DNA of 64,000 nucleotides from Micromonospora sp. WMMD812 (GCF_027497215.1 NZ_CP114904.1:4362001-4426000); one strand, 5' to 3'. Shown: positions 49,339 to 59,011, counted from the stretch's first letter. The notes: generated by a model not told the origin, from the letters alone. Numbers and translations: made by a program.

Positions 49339-51024
49339 TTGCTTACTGCCCAACTCTCGCTACACAACGTCACCCGCCGTTACGACGACCGCGTGGTGCT
49401 GGACGCAGTGTCCTTCACCGTCAAACCGGGCGAGAAGGCGGGCATCATCGGCGACAACGGCGCGGGTAAGTCCACGCTGTTGCGGCTCCTCGCCGGGGCG
49501 GACCGGCCCGACAACGGCGAGGTGACGGTGGTCGCGCCCGGCGGCGTCGGCTACCTCGCCCAGTCGCTGGCGCTGCCGCCTGAAGCCACGATCCAGGACG
49601 CGATCGACCTCGCCCTTGCCGACCTGCGCGAGCTCGAGTCGCGGATGCGCGACGCCGAGACCGAACTGCACAGCCTGGCGGAAGCGGAACTCGCGGCCGC
49701 TCTGGAGGCCTACGCCGGGCTGGTCGCCCGGTACGAGGCGCGTGGCGGGTACGCGGCGGACACCCGGGTGGACATCGCGTTGCACGGGCTCGGCCTACCG
49801 GCTCTGGACCGTACGAGGTTGCTCGGCACGCTGTCCGGCGGGGAGCGGTCGCGGCTGGCCTTGGCCGCCACCTTGGCGTCCCAGCCGGAACTGCTGTTGC
49901 TCGACGAACCGACCAACGACCTGGACGACCAGGCCGTGGGTTGGCTGGAGGCGCACCTGCGGGCGCACCGCGGCACGGTGCTCACGGTGACCCACGACCG
50001 GGAGTTCCTGGGCCGGGTCACCACCACGATCCTGGAAGTCGGCGAGGGCACGGTGGCGCGCTACGGCGACGGCTACGACGGCTACCTCGCCGCCAAGTCC
50101 GCCGAACGCCAGCGTCGGCTCCAGGAATACGAGGACTGGCGCGCCGAGCTGGCCCGCAACCGGAAACTGGCTGCCGCGAACGCGGTCCGCCTGGACGCGA
50201 TCCCGCGCAAGGCGCCGATGGCCAAGTTCGGGCACGGCGCCTTCCGGGCCCGTGGCCGCGACCACGGTGCGATGGGGCGCATCCGCAATGCCAAGGAGCG
50301 CATCGAGCGCCTCACCGGCAACCCCGTCGCGCCGCCGCCCGACCCACTGGTCTTCGCGGCCAGCATCACCGGCGCCGACAGTCAGACGCCGGAGGCGACC
50401 GCGGAACTCACCGGGATTCGCGTCGCCGACCGACTGTACGTGCCGTCACTGCGGATCGGGGGCGCGCAACGGCTCCTGGTCACCGGGCCCAACGGAGCGG
50501 GCAAGACCACCCTCGTCCGGGTCCTGGCCGGGGAACTGCATCCGGACGTCGGAACGGTACGCACGCGCGGTCGGATCGGGCACCTGCGACAGCAGGAAAC
50601 CTTGTGGCCGCCCGACCTGACGGTGCCGCAGGCGTTTGCCCACGGGCGGGCCGGCGACCCGGACGAGTACACCGACGAACTGCTCTCCCTCGGCCTGTTC
50701 CGGCCGGCCGACCTGCGACTGCGGATGGGCGAGCTGTCGTACGGGCAGCGGCGCCGGATCGAGCTGGCCCGCCTGGTCAGCGAACCGGTCGACCTGCTGC
50801 TGCTCGACGAGCCGACGAACCACCTCTCCCCGGCCCTGGTCGAGCAGCTGGAGGAAGCCCTGGCGGATTACCCGGGCGCGGTGGTCACCGTCACCCACGA
50901 CCGCCGCATGCGCGCCCGGTTCACCGGGACCCACCTGGAGCTGCGCGCCGGCCGCGTCGCGCAACTCCGGGAGTCCGCCCCCGTGGCCCACGCCTGCACC
51001 TCGCTGGTCAGCCCCGCCGCGTAG
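49339..51024 (+). CDS. ABC-F family ATP-binding protein (ribosomal protection type)
   Basis: A 561-residue protein with two ABC domains and no membrane segment. Domain 1 has GDNGAGKST, LSGGERSRL and LLLLDEPTN; domain 2 has GPNGAGKTT, a variant signature LSYGQRRRI and LLLLDEPTN. Between them lies the charged interdomain linker (about residues 240-320) that reaches the ribosomal peptidyl-transferase centre. ABC-F proteins of this size in actinobacteria often give resistance to macrolides, lincosamides, streptogramins or pleuromutilins; the drug cannot be read from sequence. TTG start with AGGGGA upstream. Confidence 0.88.
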   Translation: MLTAQLSLHNVTRRYDDRVVLDAVSFTVKPGEKAGIIGDNGAGKSTLLRLLAGADRPDNGEVTVVAPGGVGYLAQSLALPPEATIQDAIDLALADLRELESRMRDAETELHSLAEAELAAALEAYAGLVARYEARGGYAADTRVDIALHGLGLPALDRTRLLGTLSGGERSRLALAATLASQPELLLLDEPTNDLDDQAVGWLEAHLRAHRGTVLTVTHDREFLGRVTTTILEVGEGTVARYGDGYDGYLAAKSAERQRRLQEYEDWRAELARNRKLAAANAVRLDAIPRKAPMAKFGHGAFRARGRDHGAMGRIRNAKERIERLTGNPVAPPPDPLVFAASITGADSQTPEATAELTGIRVADRLYVPSLRIGGAQRLLVTGPNGAGKTTLVRVLAGELHPDVGTVRTRGRIGHLRQQETLWPPDLTVPQAFAHGRAGDPDEYTDELLSLGLFRPADLRLRMGELSYGQRRRIELARLVSEPVDLLLLDEPTNHLSPALVEQLEEALADYPGAVVTVTHDRRMRARFTGTHLELRAGRVAQLRESAPVAHACTSLVSPAA

Positions 51025-51165
51025 GCCGCCTCCCGTCGCCACACCACATCGGCAACCGCGCGGGGATCGTCGGCCCACACCCCGTGGGCCAGCTTGATCC
51101 GATACGTGGGCAGCGTGCCGAACGCCGCGTGCGCGGTGTCGTGCAGACCACCGGCGACCGCAGTA
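51020..51165 (-). pseudogene. Gene remnant, family unclear
   Basis: On the minus strand a stretch bounded upstream by TAA encodes VAGGLHDTAHAAFGTLPTYR and then KLAHGVWADDPRAVADVVWR with strong coding character but no start codon; it runs on into the opposite strand of the ABC-F gene. It looks like an internal piece of an enzyme truncated by recombination. The rest of 51025-51294 holds no gene. Confidence 0.35.
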
Positions 51166-51294
51166 GCGCCTTACCGGTATTGCGCGCTGCCGAGCCGCTC
51201 GAGGGCGTCCCGGACGGCTGCCGGGCCGCGCCGGCGGCGAGGGATCGCACCTCCCTCTCCGGGAGCGGTTGTGGCATGGTGCCGGGTCGCCGTG

Positions 51295-52087
51295 TCACAT
51301 GGCGAGCAGGACTCGTCCGAAGGGTCGGCCCTCAGCGAGCAGGCGCTGCGCGTCGGCGGCCTGGGCGAGGGGGAAGACCTGCGCCACGGAGGGATGCAGC
51401 GCACCGTCTGCGAGCAGGCTGAGCAGGGCCGCATCGGCCGCGTTGATCTGCTGCGGCGTGAAGAGGGCGAACCGGAATCCGTGGATGTGGGCGTTCTTCC
51501 AGATCAGATCGGTGACGTTGATGGTGGCCTGCATGCCGGCCGTATACCCGATGCTGATCAGGGTGCCGTTCACGGCCAGGCAGCCGAGCGCTTCCCCGGT
51601 GAGCGGCCCGGCGACCCCGTCGAGGACCACGTCGACACCCTTACCGTCGGTGAGGCGGGCGACACCGTCGCGTAGCGACTCCCGGGACAGGTCGATCACC
51701 TCGTACCCCGCATCGCGCCCCTTGTCAGCCTTGTCCGTGCTCGTGGCGGTGGTGATGGCCCGCGCCGCGCCAAGGACGCGAGCGACCTCGACGCCGCCCT
51801 GTCCGACTGCGCCGCCGACACCGGGCGCCAGTACGGTCTGCCCCGGCCGGAAGCCTGCCAGCTCGGTCAGCGCCAGGTGCGCGGTGAGGTAACCCGCTCC
51901 GGTCGTCAGCGCGGCGGCGGCCAGGTCATCCACGGTGTCCGGCACAGGAACAACGTGCGCCGGGGATGTACTCGGCCCAGCTGCCGTCGACGCTGACGCC
52001 GTAGCGACCGCCGCTGATCACGACGCGGGTGCCGGAGGCGAGCCCGGACGCGCCAGGCTGCTCCACGACCCCGCCCTGACTTGTCAT
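51295..52087 (-). pseudogene. Truncated, frameshifted quinone oxidoreductase (zinc-less MDR)
   Basis: The C-terminal part (DLAAAALTTGAGYLTAHLAL, then APGVGGAVGQGGVEVARVLG and RPFGRVLLAM) is a medium-chain quinone oxidoreductase. From ATG 52087 another frame gives GLASGTRVVISGGRYGVSVD and WAEYIPGA, which joins the downstream part only through a frameshift near 51950. The first ~50-60 family residues are missing. It is divergent from an HxlR regulator, a common partner, so the pair was once functional. Confidence 0.75.
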
Positions 52088-52134
52088 TTACAAGCTAGCA
52101 TGTGACTTCGGATATCCAAGTCAGGAGGTAGGCT
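52080..52134 (+). promoter_or_regulatory. HxlR gene promoter with operator candidates
   Basis: CTTGTCATTTACAAG (52080-52094) has perfect 5-base arms, and GACTTCGGATATCCAAGTC (52104-52122) has GACTT/AAGTC arms. TAGGCT (52129-52134) ends six bases before the GTG at 52141, giving a leaderless start. Confidence 0.55.
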
Positions 52135-52140
52135 GGACCC

Positions 52141-52638
52141 GTGAGAAAGCACGCCGCCCTGGATCCGGCGTACCCCGCCTGTTCCATCGCCCGGAGTCTG
52201 GAGATCCTCGGCGAGCGGTGGACCTTCCTCATCCTGCGCGAGGCACTGGGTGGGACGACCCGCTTCACTGATTTCGGCACCCGTCTCGGCGTATCCACCG
52301 ACATCCTCACGGATCGTCTGGCCACCCTGGTCCGGGCCGGAATCCTCGAGAAAAGGCCCTACCAGGAGATCGGCGAGCGCCCAAGGTCCAGCTACCACCC
52401 CACCCCCGCGGGCGCGGAGTTGCTCGTGGTGCTCGGCGCGCTGCAGCAGTGGGGCGACCGCAACTGCCCACCGGCCGGCGGTCCGGCCAGCCAGCGGCGC
52501 AGCCGGGCCACCGGGCAGCGGCTGAGTGTGGCCTACGTCGACGAGTCCGGCCAGGCGGTCCCGCTGGAGGACGTCACCTTCGTGGCCGACGCGCAGCGCA
52601 CCGCCGCCGCCGTTCCATCACGGCCCAGCCAGCCCTGA
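52141..52638 (+). CDS. HxlR-family transcriptional regulator
   Basis: A 165-residue winged-helix protein. Signatures are CSIARSLEILGERWTFLILR, FTDFGTRLGVSTDILTDRLA and YHPTPAGAELLVVLGALQQW. The N-terminal cysteine before the HTH (residue ~14) is the redox-sensing position in many HxlR proteins that respond to quinones or aldehydes. An extra ~40-residue C-terminal extension has no known fold. Its divergent target, the oxidoreductase, is now a pseudogene, so the regulator may be an orphan. Confidence 0.88.
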   Translation: MRKHAALDPAYPACSIARSLEILGERWTFLILREALGGTTRFTDFGTRLGVSTDILTDRLATLVRAGILEKRPYQEIGERPRSSYHPTPAGAELLVVLGALQQWGDRNCPPAGGPASQRRSRATGQRLSVAYVDESGQAVPLEDVTFVADAQRTAAAVPSRPSQP

Positions 52639-53061
52639 GAGGCGCCTCAACGGATTCCTGCACGCCTCTGACCCACCACCGTCGCATTCGGCCCCTCGGG
52701 TTCCACACCGGCAGCCAAGATCGTCGTGTCGTTCCGCTGCGCGCAAGAGGTCCGGGAGCTCCTGCCCGACCCGGAGCAAGACACGATGCTCCGCCAGGCT
52801 GACCGGCGGGCCGTCCCGACGCCTGATTGAGGAAGACTCGCCGCGTTCGAGCCGGACTCGCGTGGCCACGGTTCAGGACACGTCTGCGCATCGGCCCACC
52901 AGGTCGCGAGGTGGTGACCCCGGGGATCGGGCTGGGGCGAAGCCCGGTCCCCGGGCTCGTGGGATCACGCCTTCGCAACGCTCTGGTCGGCACCACATCG
53001 GCAGGCAGAATCGGCGCTCGGCGTGCTACCGAAGGAGTCCCTACCCCACGGCGCGAGAGGG
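52639..53061. other. No confident gene
   Basis: About 420 bases between HxlR and the SMI1/KNR4 gene. A short frame around 52700-52829 (plus strand) reads CAQEVRELLPDPEQDTMLRQ before a stop and could be a small gene remnant. No promoter or hairpin of note. Confidence 0.35.
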
Positions 53062-53907
53062 TCAGGAGCCAATCCAGGTTGGTGCGCCGTTGTGGGTGGT
53101 CGTCGCGCGAATCGTGCAGCCCATCTCGTGCGCGGCGGCGGTGATGACGGCCCGGGCCGTGGCAGCGTCGTCCGGTGGGAACTCGACGCGGATCTGGTGG
53201 CCGTACGCGGTTTCGTAGGTCAGTAGCCAGTCGCGGTCGATGGCCTTGAAGTGGTCCTGTCGCCCGTGGTCGCCGGTGAAGTTGCCGCGGTCCGCGGTGG
53301 GGGCCAGGGCAGTGCGGAGGATGTGCAGGCGTTCGTCGTACGGGCGGTCGCTGTCGGACAAGCGCACGTAGACGTGGTCGCGTTCGCGGGCGGCGTCGAA
53401 CCAGGGGATGGCGTGCGTCTCACCGAGGCCGGGGGTCGGCTGATGGGCACTCAGGTGACCGTAGAGCAGGTCGACGGCGCCGGTGTCGTACCGGTCGCAG
53501 CGACCGCCGAATTCGAAAACGACGACCGGCCAGGTGTCCGGAACACCCTCGGTCAGCCAGCACAACAGCACGCCGTTTCCGGTGCCGGCCCATTGGAGCA
53601 GGCCGCCGGGCTCTGGATGCAGCGCGTAGGGAAACGCCTCCGGAAACTCGCGGCGCACCTCCCGATGCCGGTCGAGGAGTTCACCGGCCTGCCACACCAG
53701 GTCGGCGTATCGTGACGTCGCTGCGGCGAACGGCGTGAGCAGCGTGATGTCACCGAACTGGCCCAGGCCGTAGGTGCCGACCAGCTCACGGTAGTCGGCA
53801 GGCAGGGTGACGCCGAGGGATGCCTCCGCTGCCGCCCAATCGCCGCTCGCGTGGACCGGCGCTGGCGGCGGCGGGACAAGCCGGGCCAGGTCCTCGATCG
53901 TCGCCAC
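53062..53907 (-). CDS. SMI1/KNR4-family (SUKH) protein
   Basis: A 281-residue protein. The N-terminal ~140 residues are a SUKH domain (SLGVTLPADYRELVGTYGLG, GVLLCWLTEGVPDTWPVVVF). The C-terminal half is an acidic alpha/beta region (WLLTYETAYGHQIRVEFPPD) without a known name. SUKH domains are common in immunity proteins of contact-dependent toxin systems, but no toxin gene is adjacent, so immunity is a guess. Start GTG 53907. Confidence 0.75.
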   Translation of the reverse strand: MATIEDLARLVPPPPAPVHASGDWAAAEASLGVTLPADYRELVGTYGLGQFGDITLLTPFAAATSRYADLVWQAGELLDRHREVRREFPEAFPYALHPEPGGLLQWAGTGNGVLLCWLTEGVPDTWPVVVFEFGGRCDRYDTGAVDLLYGHLSAHQPTPGLGETHAIPWFDAARERDHVYVRLSDSDRPYDERLHILRTALAPTADRGNFTGDHGRQDHFKAIDRDWLLTYETAYGHQIRVEFPPDDAATARAVITAAAHEMGCTIRATTTHNGAPTWIGS

Positions 53908-54164
53908 GGATGATCAGCTTAGCGTCGAAGCGCCGGCCGCTTGGACGCCCCGCGCCTGTCACCGAGGCGGCGCGTGTCCTACGACGAAACGTCTCGGCCG
54001 CGGCGCTCACTCTCCCCCGCCGGCACCGGCCCGTTCGGTCACGGCGGCAGCGGTGGCGTATCTGCCGCTGCGAAGGCGAGCTGCCGTACCGACGTTCGGC
54101 GTCGAGCCGACGCGTGCCAGTTCGGACGGATCCTGAGCGCTCGATCAGCCTGGTGCGGCCCTTC

Positions 54165-54170
54165 TACCAT
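54165..54170 (+). promoter_or_regulatory. -10 hexamer TACCAT, leaderless layout
   Basis: TACCAT ends six bases before the ATG at 54177; no ribosome-binding purine run precedes the gene. Confidence 0.5.
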
Positions 54171-54176
54171 CCGGCC

Positions 54177-54626
54177 ATGACGTACGAGCCGATCCTCGTG
54201 ACCGAGCAGCGGCCCCGCCGGACGGGCCGCACCGTGTTGATCGTCGTCGCGGTGATCCTGGCCCTGTGCTGTGTGGGTGGGGCCGTCGGCGGCTTCTTCC
54301 TCTACGGCTTCTACCGGGACAATGCCGGCCCGGCCCGGGAGGCCGCCACCACCTATGTGGACGACGTGCGGGCGGGCAACTACCAGGTCGCCTACGGCCG
54401 GCTGTGTACGGAGGCGCGCGCCGCCACCACGCAGGAGGAGTTCGTCCGGATCCAGTCGGCCCAACCGAAGATTCGGAGTTACGAGACCGTCGGGGTGAAC
54501 GTTTCCAACGTCAACGGGCAGATCCGCGCGGACGTCAGCATGCGGATGGTCCGGGAGTCGGGCGCGCAGGTCACCCAGGTCTTCCCACTGGTCCGTGAGC
54601 GCGGTGAGTGGCGCGTCTGCCAGTGA
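54177..54626 (+). CDS. Membrane-anchored DUF4878-like protein
   Basis: A 149-residue protein. Residues 17-43 form a signal anchor (VLIVVAVILALCCVGGAVGG), followed by an extracytoplasmic NTF2-like/DUF4878 domain (TYVDDVRAGNYQVAYGRLCT, and VTQVFPLVRERGEWRVC). The final Cys may pair with Cys in RLC. Such domains are common in actinobacterial surface proteins of unknown role. Predicted leaderless ATG. Confidence 0.75.
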   Translation: MTYEPILVTEQRPRRTGRTVLIVVAVILALCCVGGAVGGFFLYGFYRDNAGPAREAATTYVDDVRAGNYQVAYGRLCTEARAATTQEEFVRIQSAQPKIRSYETVGVNVSNVNGQIRADVSMRMVRESGAQVTQVFPLVRERGEWRVCQ

Positions 54627-54709
54627 TCGGCCGGTGATCGACACCGGATCGCCGACATGGCCGGGTCCAGCGCGCCGGGATCCCGCCAGTTCGGTTCCAC
54701 GGAGTGGAT

Positions 54710-55201
54710 CTAGGGTGCGCTGAACACCGCGGCCCGGTCGAGCACCGCCACCAGGCCGAGGATCGCGGCGGCGGCGCTGGCCGCGAGCAGCGGCAGGTCG
54801 AGTGTCACGAGCCCCGCGACGACCATCGCGGGGAGCCCGGCCAGCCGGGGCCAGGAGAGCCGCCGGTAGATGGCGACGGAGAGCAGCAGCCGCCCGGCCA
54901 GCGCCGCCGGGACGGCCGTGCCCATCAGCAGGGTGGCGAACGCCGCGGCGACCAGCCGGGCCCGCAGGGCGGGGTGTTCGGGGCGTACCAGTCGGACGAC
55001 CAGATGGTGATGTCCACATCCACCAGATCGGGGCCAACACCAGAGCGGTCCGCAGCGCCCCGGTAACGGTCAGGTCGCCCAGCAGGCGTTCGCCAACTGG
55101 CTGAGCGCGAGGACGAACGCCAGGTCGAAGAAGAGTTCCAGGAAGGTGGCGCGCTCCGGGTCCTTGCGCTGCCGCAGCAGCCGTTCGGACCTACTCGCCA
55201 T
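54710..55201 (-). pseudogene. Degenerate LtrA-family gene
   Basis: From ATG 55201 the frame reads RQRKDPERATFLELFFDLAF, the LtrA N-terminus, but stops at 55070. The continuation (ALRTALVLAPIWWMWT, then IWSSDWYAP) lies in other frames, and the end (ALAGRLLLSVAIYRRLS) matches the LtrA C-terminus. At least two frameshifts and a large internal deletion leave about 160 codons of the usual ~390. It is related to the intact ltrA at 42342. Confidence 0.8.
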
Positions 55202-55363
55202 CCGTGCTCCTCGGGTCGCTCTGCGGATGTCGTACCACCGGGACCGGGCCGGCCGGGGCGAAAGCCGACGACGACCCCACGGCCGGTCGTGTCGTTGATC
55301 CGGCTGCACCCCCTGCTGCCCGGCACCACGGTGGGGGCACCGACCGTCGAGGAGGGGACGCCG

Positions 55364-55828
55364 ATGACCCGTCAGCGGGAGACCGTCCAGGTCGAACCGG
55401 ACCTGTTCCGCGCCGTCTACGACTCGCCCGCCGCGCTGCCGGGCCGGCACCGCTGGACCACCCCCGAGTCGGACGTACGGCGGCTGGAGAAGCTGCTCGG
55501 CATCCCGCCGCGCAGCATCGGCGCCCCGCTCTGGGTCAGCGGCGACGCGCCGGACTGCCCGAAGTGCGGTCGCCGGGTGACCTGGTACGACATCGTCTCG
55601 TCCGCCCTGCACGGGGTGCACGACCGCGCCATGATCGCCATGGTGATCCTCGGCGACCGCAAGTACGTGAACACCGAGGTGCCGGACGCGATCCCCGGCG
55701 TCAGCTGCGCCGACTGCCACACGCCGATCGAGGGGCTGCGCAGCTTCAAGTGCCACAACTGGGCGTACGCGTTCGAGGCGCTGGAGGAGGTCCGGAAACA
55801 GATGTCCGGCGGGCTCGGGGCCGGTTGA
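55364..55828 (+). CDS. Zinc-ribbon hypothetical protein
   Basis: A 154-residue protein. A CPKCG motif near residue 65 and CADCH near residue 115 (plus a later CH pair) can bind zinc; between them is a helix with HGVHDRAMIAMVILGDRKYV. ATG at 55364 is preceded by GAGGAGGGG. No membrane segment. Possibly a metal-binding or protein-binding factor; I do not recognise a name. It is convergent with the GH65 gene, 3 bases apart. Confidence 0.65.
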   Translation: MTRQRETVQVEPDLFRAVYDSPAALPGRHRWTTPESDVRRLEKLLGIPPRSIGAPLWVSGDAPDCPKCGRRVTWYDIVSSALHGVHDRAMIAMVILGDRKYVNTEVPDAIPGVSCADCHTPIEGLRSFKCHNWAYAFEALEEVRKQMSGGLGAG

Positions 55829-55831
55829 TTC

Positions 55832-58217
55832 TCAGCGGGCGGTCCGGCGCACGGGCCGCCGCCCCGGTGGGCACGAGGGTTCCGGCCCGGCGTCGGGCAC
55901 CGGCGGCATCGGCCGGACGACGGGCGAGCCGCCGACGACCCGCAACCGCTCGCCGTGGTGCCACACCTCGACGGCGGTGGCCGGCTCGGCGTCGGGCAGC
56001 TCGTAGCGGGCCTCGTCGGGAGTCAGGGTGACCCGCAGCCGGTGGCCGTGCCAGCGCAGGTGGAACGCGAGCCGGTGGATCCGGCGCGGCAGCCGCGGAT
56101 CGAACGCGAGCACGCCCTGGTCGTCGCGCATCCCGCCGAAGCCCTGCACCAGCGCCAGCCACGACCCGGCCAGCGAGGCCAGGTGCAGCCCGTCCGCGGT
56201 CTTATCGCCGAGGTCCTCGAGGTCCTGGAGCACCGACTCGGCGAACAGGTCGTACGCCAGGTCGAGGTGCCCGACCTCGGCGGCGAGCACCGCCTGCGGG
56301 GCGGCCGACAGTGACGAGTCGCGGACCGTGCGGGGTTCGTAGTACGCGACGTTGCGCGCCTTCTCGTCGGCGCTGAACTCGCCGGGGCAGCGCAGCATGG
56401 CGAGCACCAGGTCGGCCTGCTTGACCACCTGCTTCCGGTACAGCTCCAGGTAGGGGTGGTGCAGCAGCAGCGGGTAGTCGTCCGCGCCGGTGCGGGCGAA
56501 GTCCCACTCGGGCTGCGCGGTGAACCCGGCGCACTGCTGGTGCACCCCACGCGCGTGGTCGTACGGGACGAACATCGCGTCGGCCGCGGCCCGCCACCCG
56601 GCCACCTCGGCCGGGTCGACGGCGAGGCGCTCGGCCCGGTCGGGGTGGCGTTCGACGGCGTCCGCCGCGCCGCGCAGGTTGCGCCGGGCCATCAGGTTCG
56701 TGAAGAGGTTGTCGTCGACCAGGGCGGCGTACTCGTCGGGGCCGGTCACCCCGTGCAGGTGGAAGGTGCCGTCCAACCAGTGGCCGAACCGCTGCCAGAG
56801 CCGCGCGGTCTCCACCAGCAGGTCCAGCCCCGTCTCGGCGAGGAACTCGTCGTCGCCGGTGGCCGCCGTGTAGCGCAGGACGGCGTCGGCGATGTCCGCG
56901 TTCACGTGCAGGGCCGCGCTGCCGGCGGGCCAGTAGCCGGAGCACTCCCGGCCGCCGATGGTCCGCCACGGGAAGGTCGCGCCGGCCAGCCGCAGCTCGG
57001 CGGCCCGCTCCCGCGCCTCGGGCAGGTGCGCGTGCCGCCAGCGCAGCGCCGACCGGGCCACCGGCGGGTCGAGGTAGGTGAGCACCGGCAGGACGTAGCT
57101 CTCGGTGTCCCAGAGCACGTGACCGTCGTAGCCGTTGCCGGTCAGCCCTTTCGCCGTAATGGTCCGGTCGCCGTCCGGACGGCCGGCCTGGATCAGGTGG
57201 AAGAGCGCGAACCGGACGGCCAGTTGGAGTTCCGGGTCGCCGTCCAGCTCCACGTCGGCGGTGCGCCAGGCGGCGTCCAGGGCGGCCCGCTGGGAGTCCA
57301 GCAGCGCGTCGAAGCCGTCCGCACGCGCCGCGTCCGCCTCGGCCACGACCAGGTCGGCCAACTCGTCGGGGGGTACGCCGCCCGCCGGGGTGCACTCGTG
57401 CGCGGCGAACTTGGTGAGCCGCAGCCGTTCGCCGGGCCGCAGCGGACCGGTGAGGGTCAACCGCAGCCGGTCGGGGGTGCAGTCGGTGTCGGCGCTGACG
57501 GACGGGGGCGCGTCGACCAGGTGGGCGACGCCCACCGCGACCCGCTGCCCGCTGTGTTCGGTGCGGTGGACGAGCACACCGTCCAGGCCGTCCGAGCGGC
57601 GGCGCTCGGCGGTCAGCGGATCGGTGATGACCGTGGCGGCGCGGGTCGTCGGCGCGCTCCGGCAGCCGCTCGTTGGCCAGCAGGTCGGAACAGACCCGCA
57701 CCTCGACCGTCGCGTCGAGCGGCTCCACCTCGTAGCGGACCGCGGCGATCGGCCGTCGGGGCAGGGACACGAGCCGGGTGCTGCGGATCCGTACGCCGCG
57801 CCCGCCCGGCGAGATCCACTCCGTCTCCCGGCGTAGCACGCCGGCCCGCAGGTCCAGCACCCGTTCGTGGGTCCGCGTCGTGCCGGTGCGCACGTCCAGC
57901 GGCTCGCCGTCGACCCAGAGCCGGATCAGCGCGGCGTTCGGCGCGCTGACCCCGGTGTCGCTGACCTCGGGGAACCCGTACCCGTCCTCCGGGTAGCTCA
58001 ATTGCCGCCGCTCGTAGAAGCCGTTGAGGTAGCTCCCCGGCATCCCGTACGGCTCGCCCTCGTCGAGGCAGCCGCGCCAACCGATCCAGCCGTTGGCCAG
58101 CGCGAAGATCGATTCCGTCTGGGCGAGCCGGTCCAGGTCTGCCGCCGTACGCCGGATCCGCCAGCTCTCGTCGTCCCCCCGGGTGCCCGGCTGCGCGGCC
58201 GTGGCGGTGGTGTGCAC
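55832..58217 (-). pseudogene. Glycoside hydrolase family 65 phosphorylase, frameshifted
   Basis: Two overlapping frames together encode a full-length (~795-residue) GH65 enzyme. The N-terminal frame (58217 to about 57650) has TESIFALANGWIGWRGCLDE and GMPGSYLNGFYERR. The C-terminal frame has WDTESYVLPVLTYLDPPVA and HGVTGPDEYAALVDDN, with the catalytic Glu in GPDEY, and KQVVKQADLVLAML. They join between DDPR and AATVITDP near 57640, requiring a one-base shift. GH65 members phosphorolyse maltose, trehalose or kojibiose. The shift may be real or a sequencing error in a GC-rich stretch. Confidence 0.85.
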
Positions 58218-58381
58218 CGAGCCTCCTGTACTTCCGACGTCCCCGGATCGACCGCGGATCCGGCAGTGCGGTCACTGCGACGAAGGTCAGGGAGCCGTCC
58301 CGACCATCGCACACTGCGGCGGGTCTCGCCCGATCAATACCCTTTCCAGAGTGAACGGAATATGAACAGATGAGGTGAGTC

Positions 58382-59011
58382 ATGGTGGAGTTACGCGCGA
58401 CCGGCGCACCGGGGATCAGCGTCGACTGGTATCGGGACATCATCGGGATGGCCGCCGACGCCCCACAACCGGTGCGCTGGTTCGCCGGGCACTTCACCGA
58501 GGGCGTGATCGTGCTGCTCGGCGCGCTGCTGGTGGCGGCGGCCCTCACCCGGCTCCGCGGCGGCCCGCGGAACCGGGCGCTCGCCCTGGTCGCGCCGGTG
58601 CCGGTCCTCCTGGCGTACGGGTGCAGCGAGTCGCTGAAGTCGGTGGTGGACGAGGAACGGCCCTGCCGTACGGCCACCGAGGCGATCATCGCGGGCGCCT
58701 GCCCGCCACCGGGTGACTGGTCCTTCCCGAGCAACCACGCCACCATCGCCGGAGCGCTCGCGGTAGCCACGCTGCTGGTGTCCCACCGGATCGGGCTGGT
58801 AGCCGTTCCAGTCGCCGTGCTGGCCGCGTTCTCCCGCACCTTCGTCGGCGTGCACTACCCGCATGACGTGGCCGCCGGCGCGCTGCTCGGCGCGCTCGTG
58901 GTCCTGCTGGTCACCCCACTGCTGGCCCGACCGACCGCCGAGGTGCTGCGCCGGCGCGCCCGGGCCGCGGGACCGGGCCCGGACGCGGCGGGCGGGCCCG
59001 GGCGCCGCTGA
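58382..59011 (+). CDS. PAP2-family phosphatase
   Basis: A 209-residue membrane phosphatase with about five helices. The three catalytic motifs are present: KSVVDEERP, WSFPSNHATIAG and SRTFVGVHYPHDVAAG. Substrates are typically undecaprenyl pyrophosphate, phosphatidate or similar lipids. GAGGTGAG precedes the ATG. Arg/Gly-rich C-terminal tail. It is divergent from the GH65 gene and convergent with the prepilin peptidase gene. Confidence 0.88.
   Translation: MVELRATGAPGISVDWYRDIIGMAADAPQPVRWFAGHFTEGVIVLLGALLVAAALTRLRGGPRNRALALVAPVPVLLAYGCSESLKSVVDEERPCRTATEAIIAGACPPPGDWSFPSNHATIAGALAVATLLVSHRIGLVAVPVAVLAAFSRTFVGVHYPHDVAAGALLGALVVLLVTPLLARPTAEVLRRRARAAGPGPDAAGGPGRR

Noticed and set aside
55204..56031. 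Long plus-strand frame overlapping the zinc-ribbon gene
   Set aside because: It is a shifted shadow of the gene at 55364, Arg/Gly-rich and without motifs.
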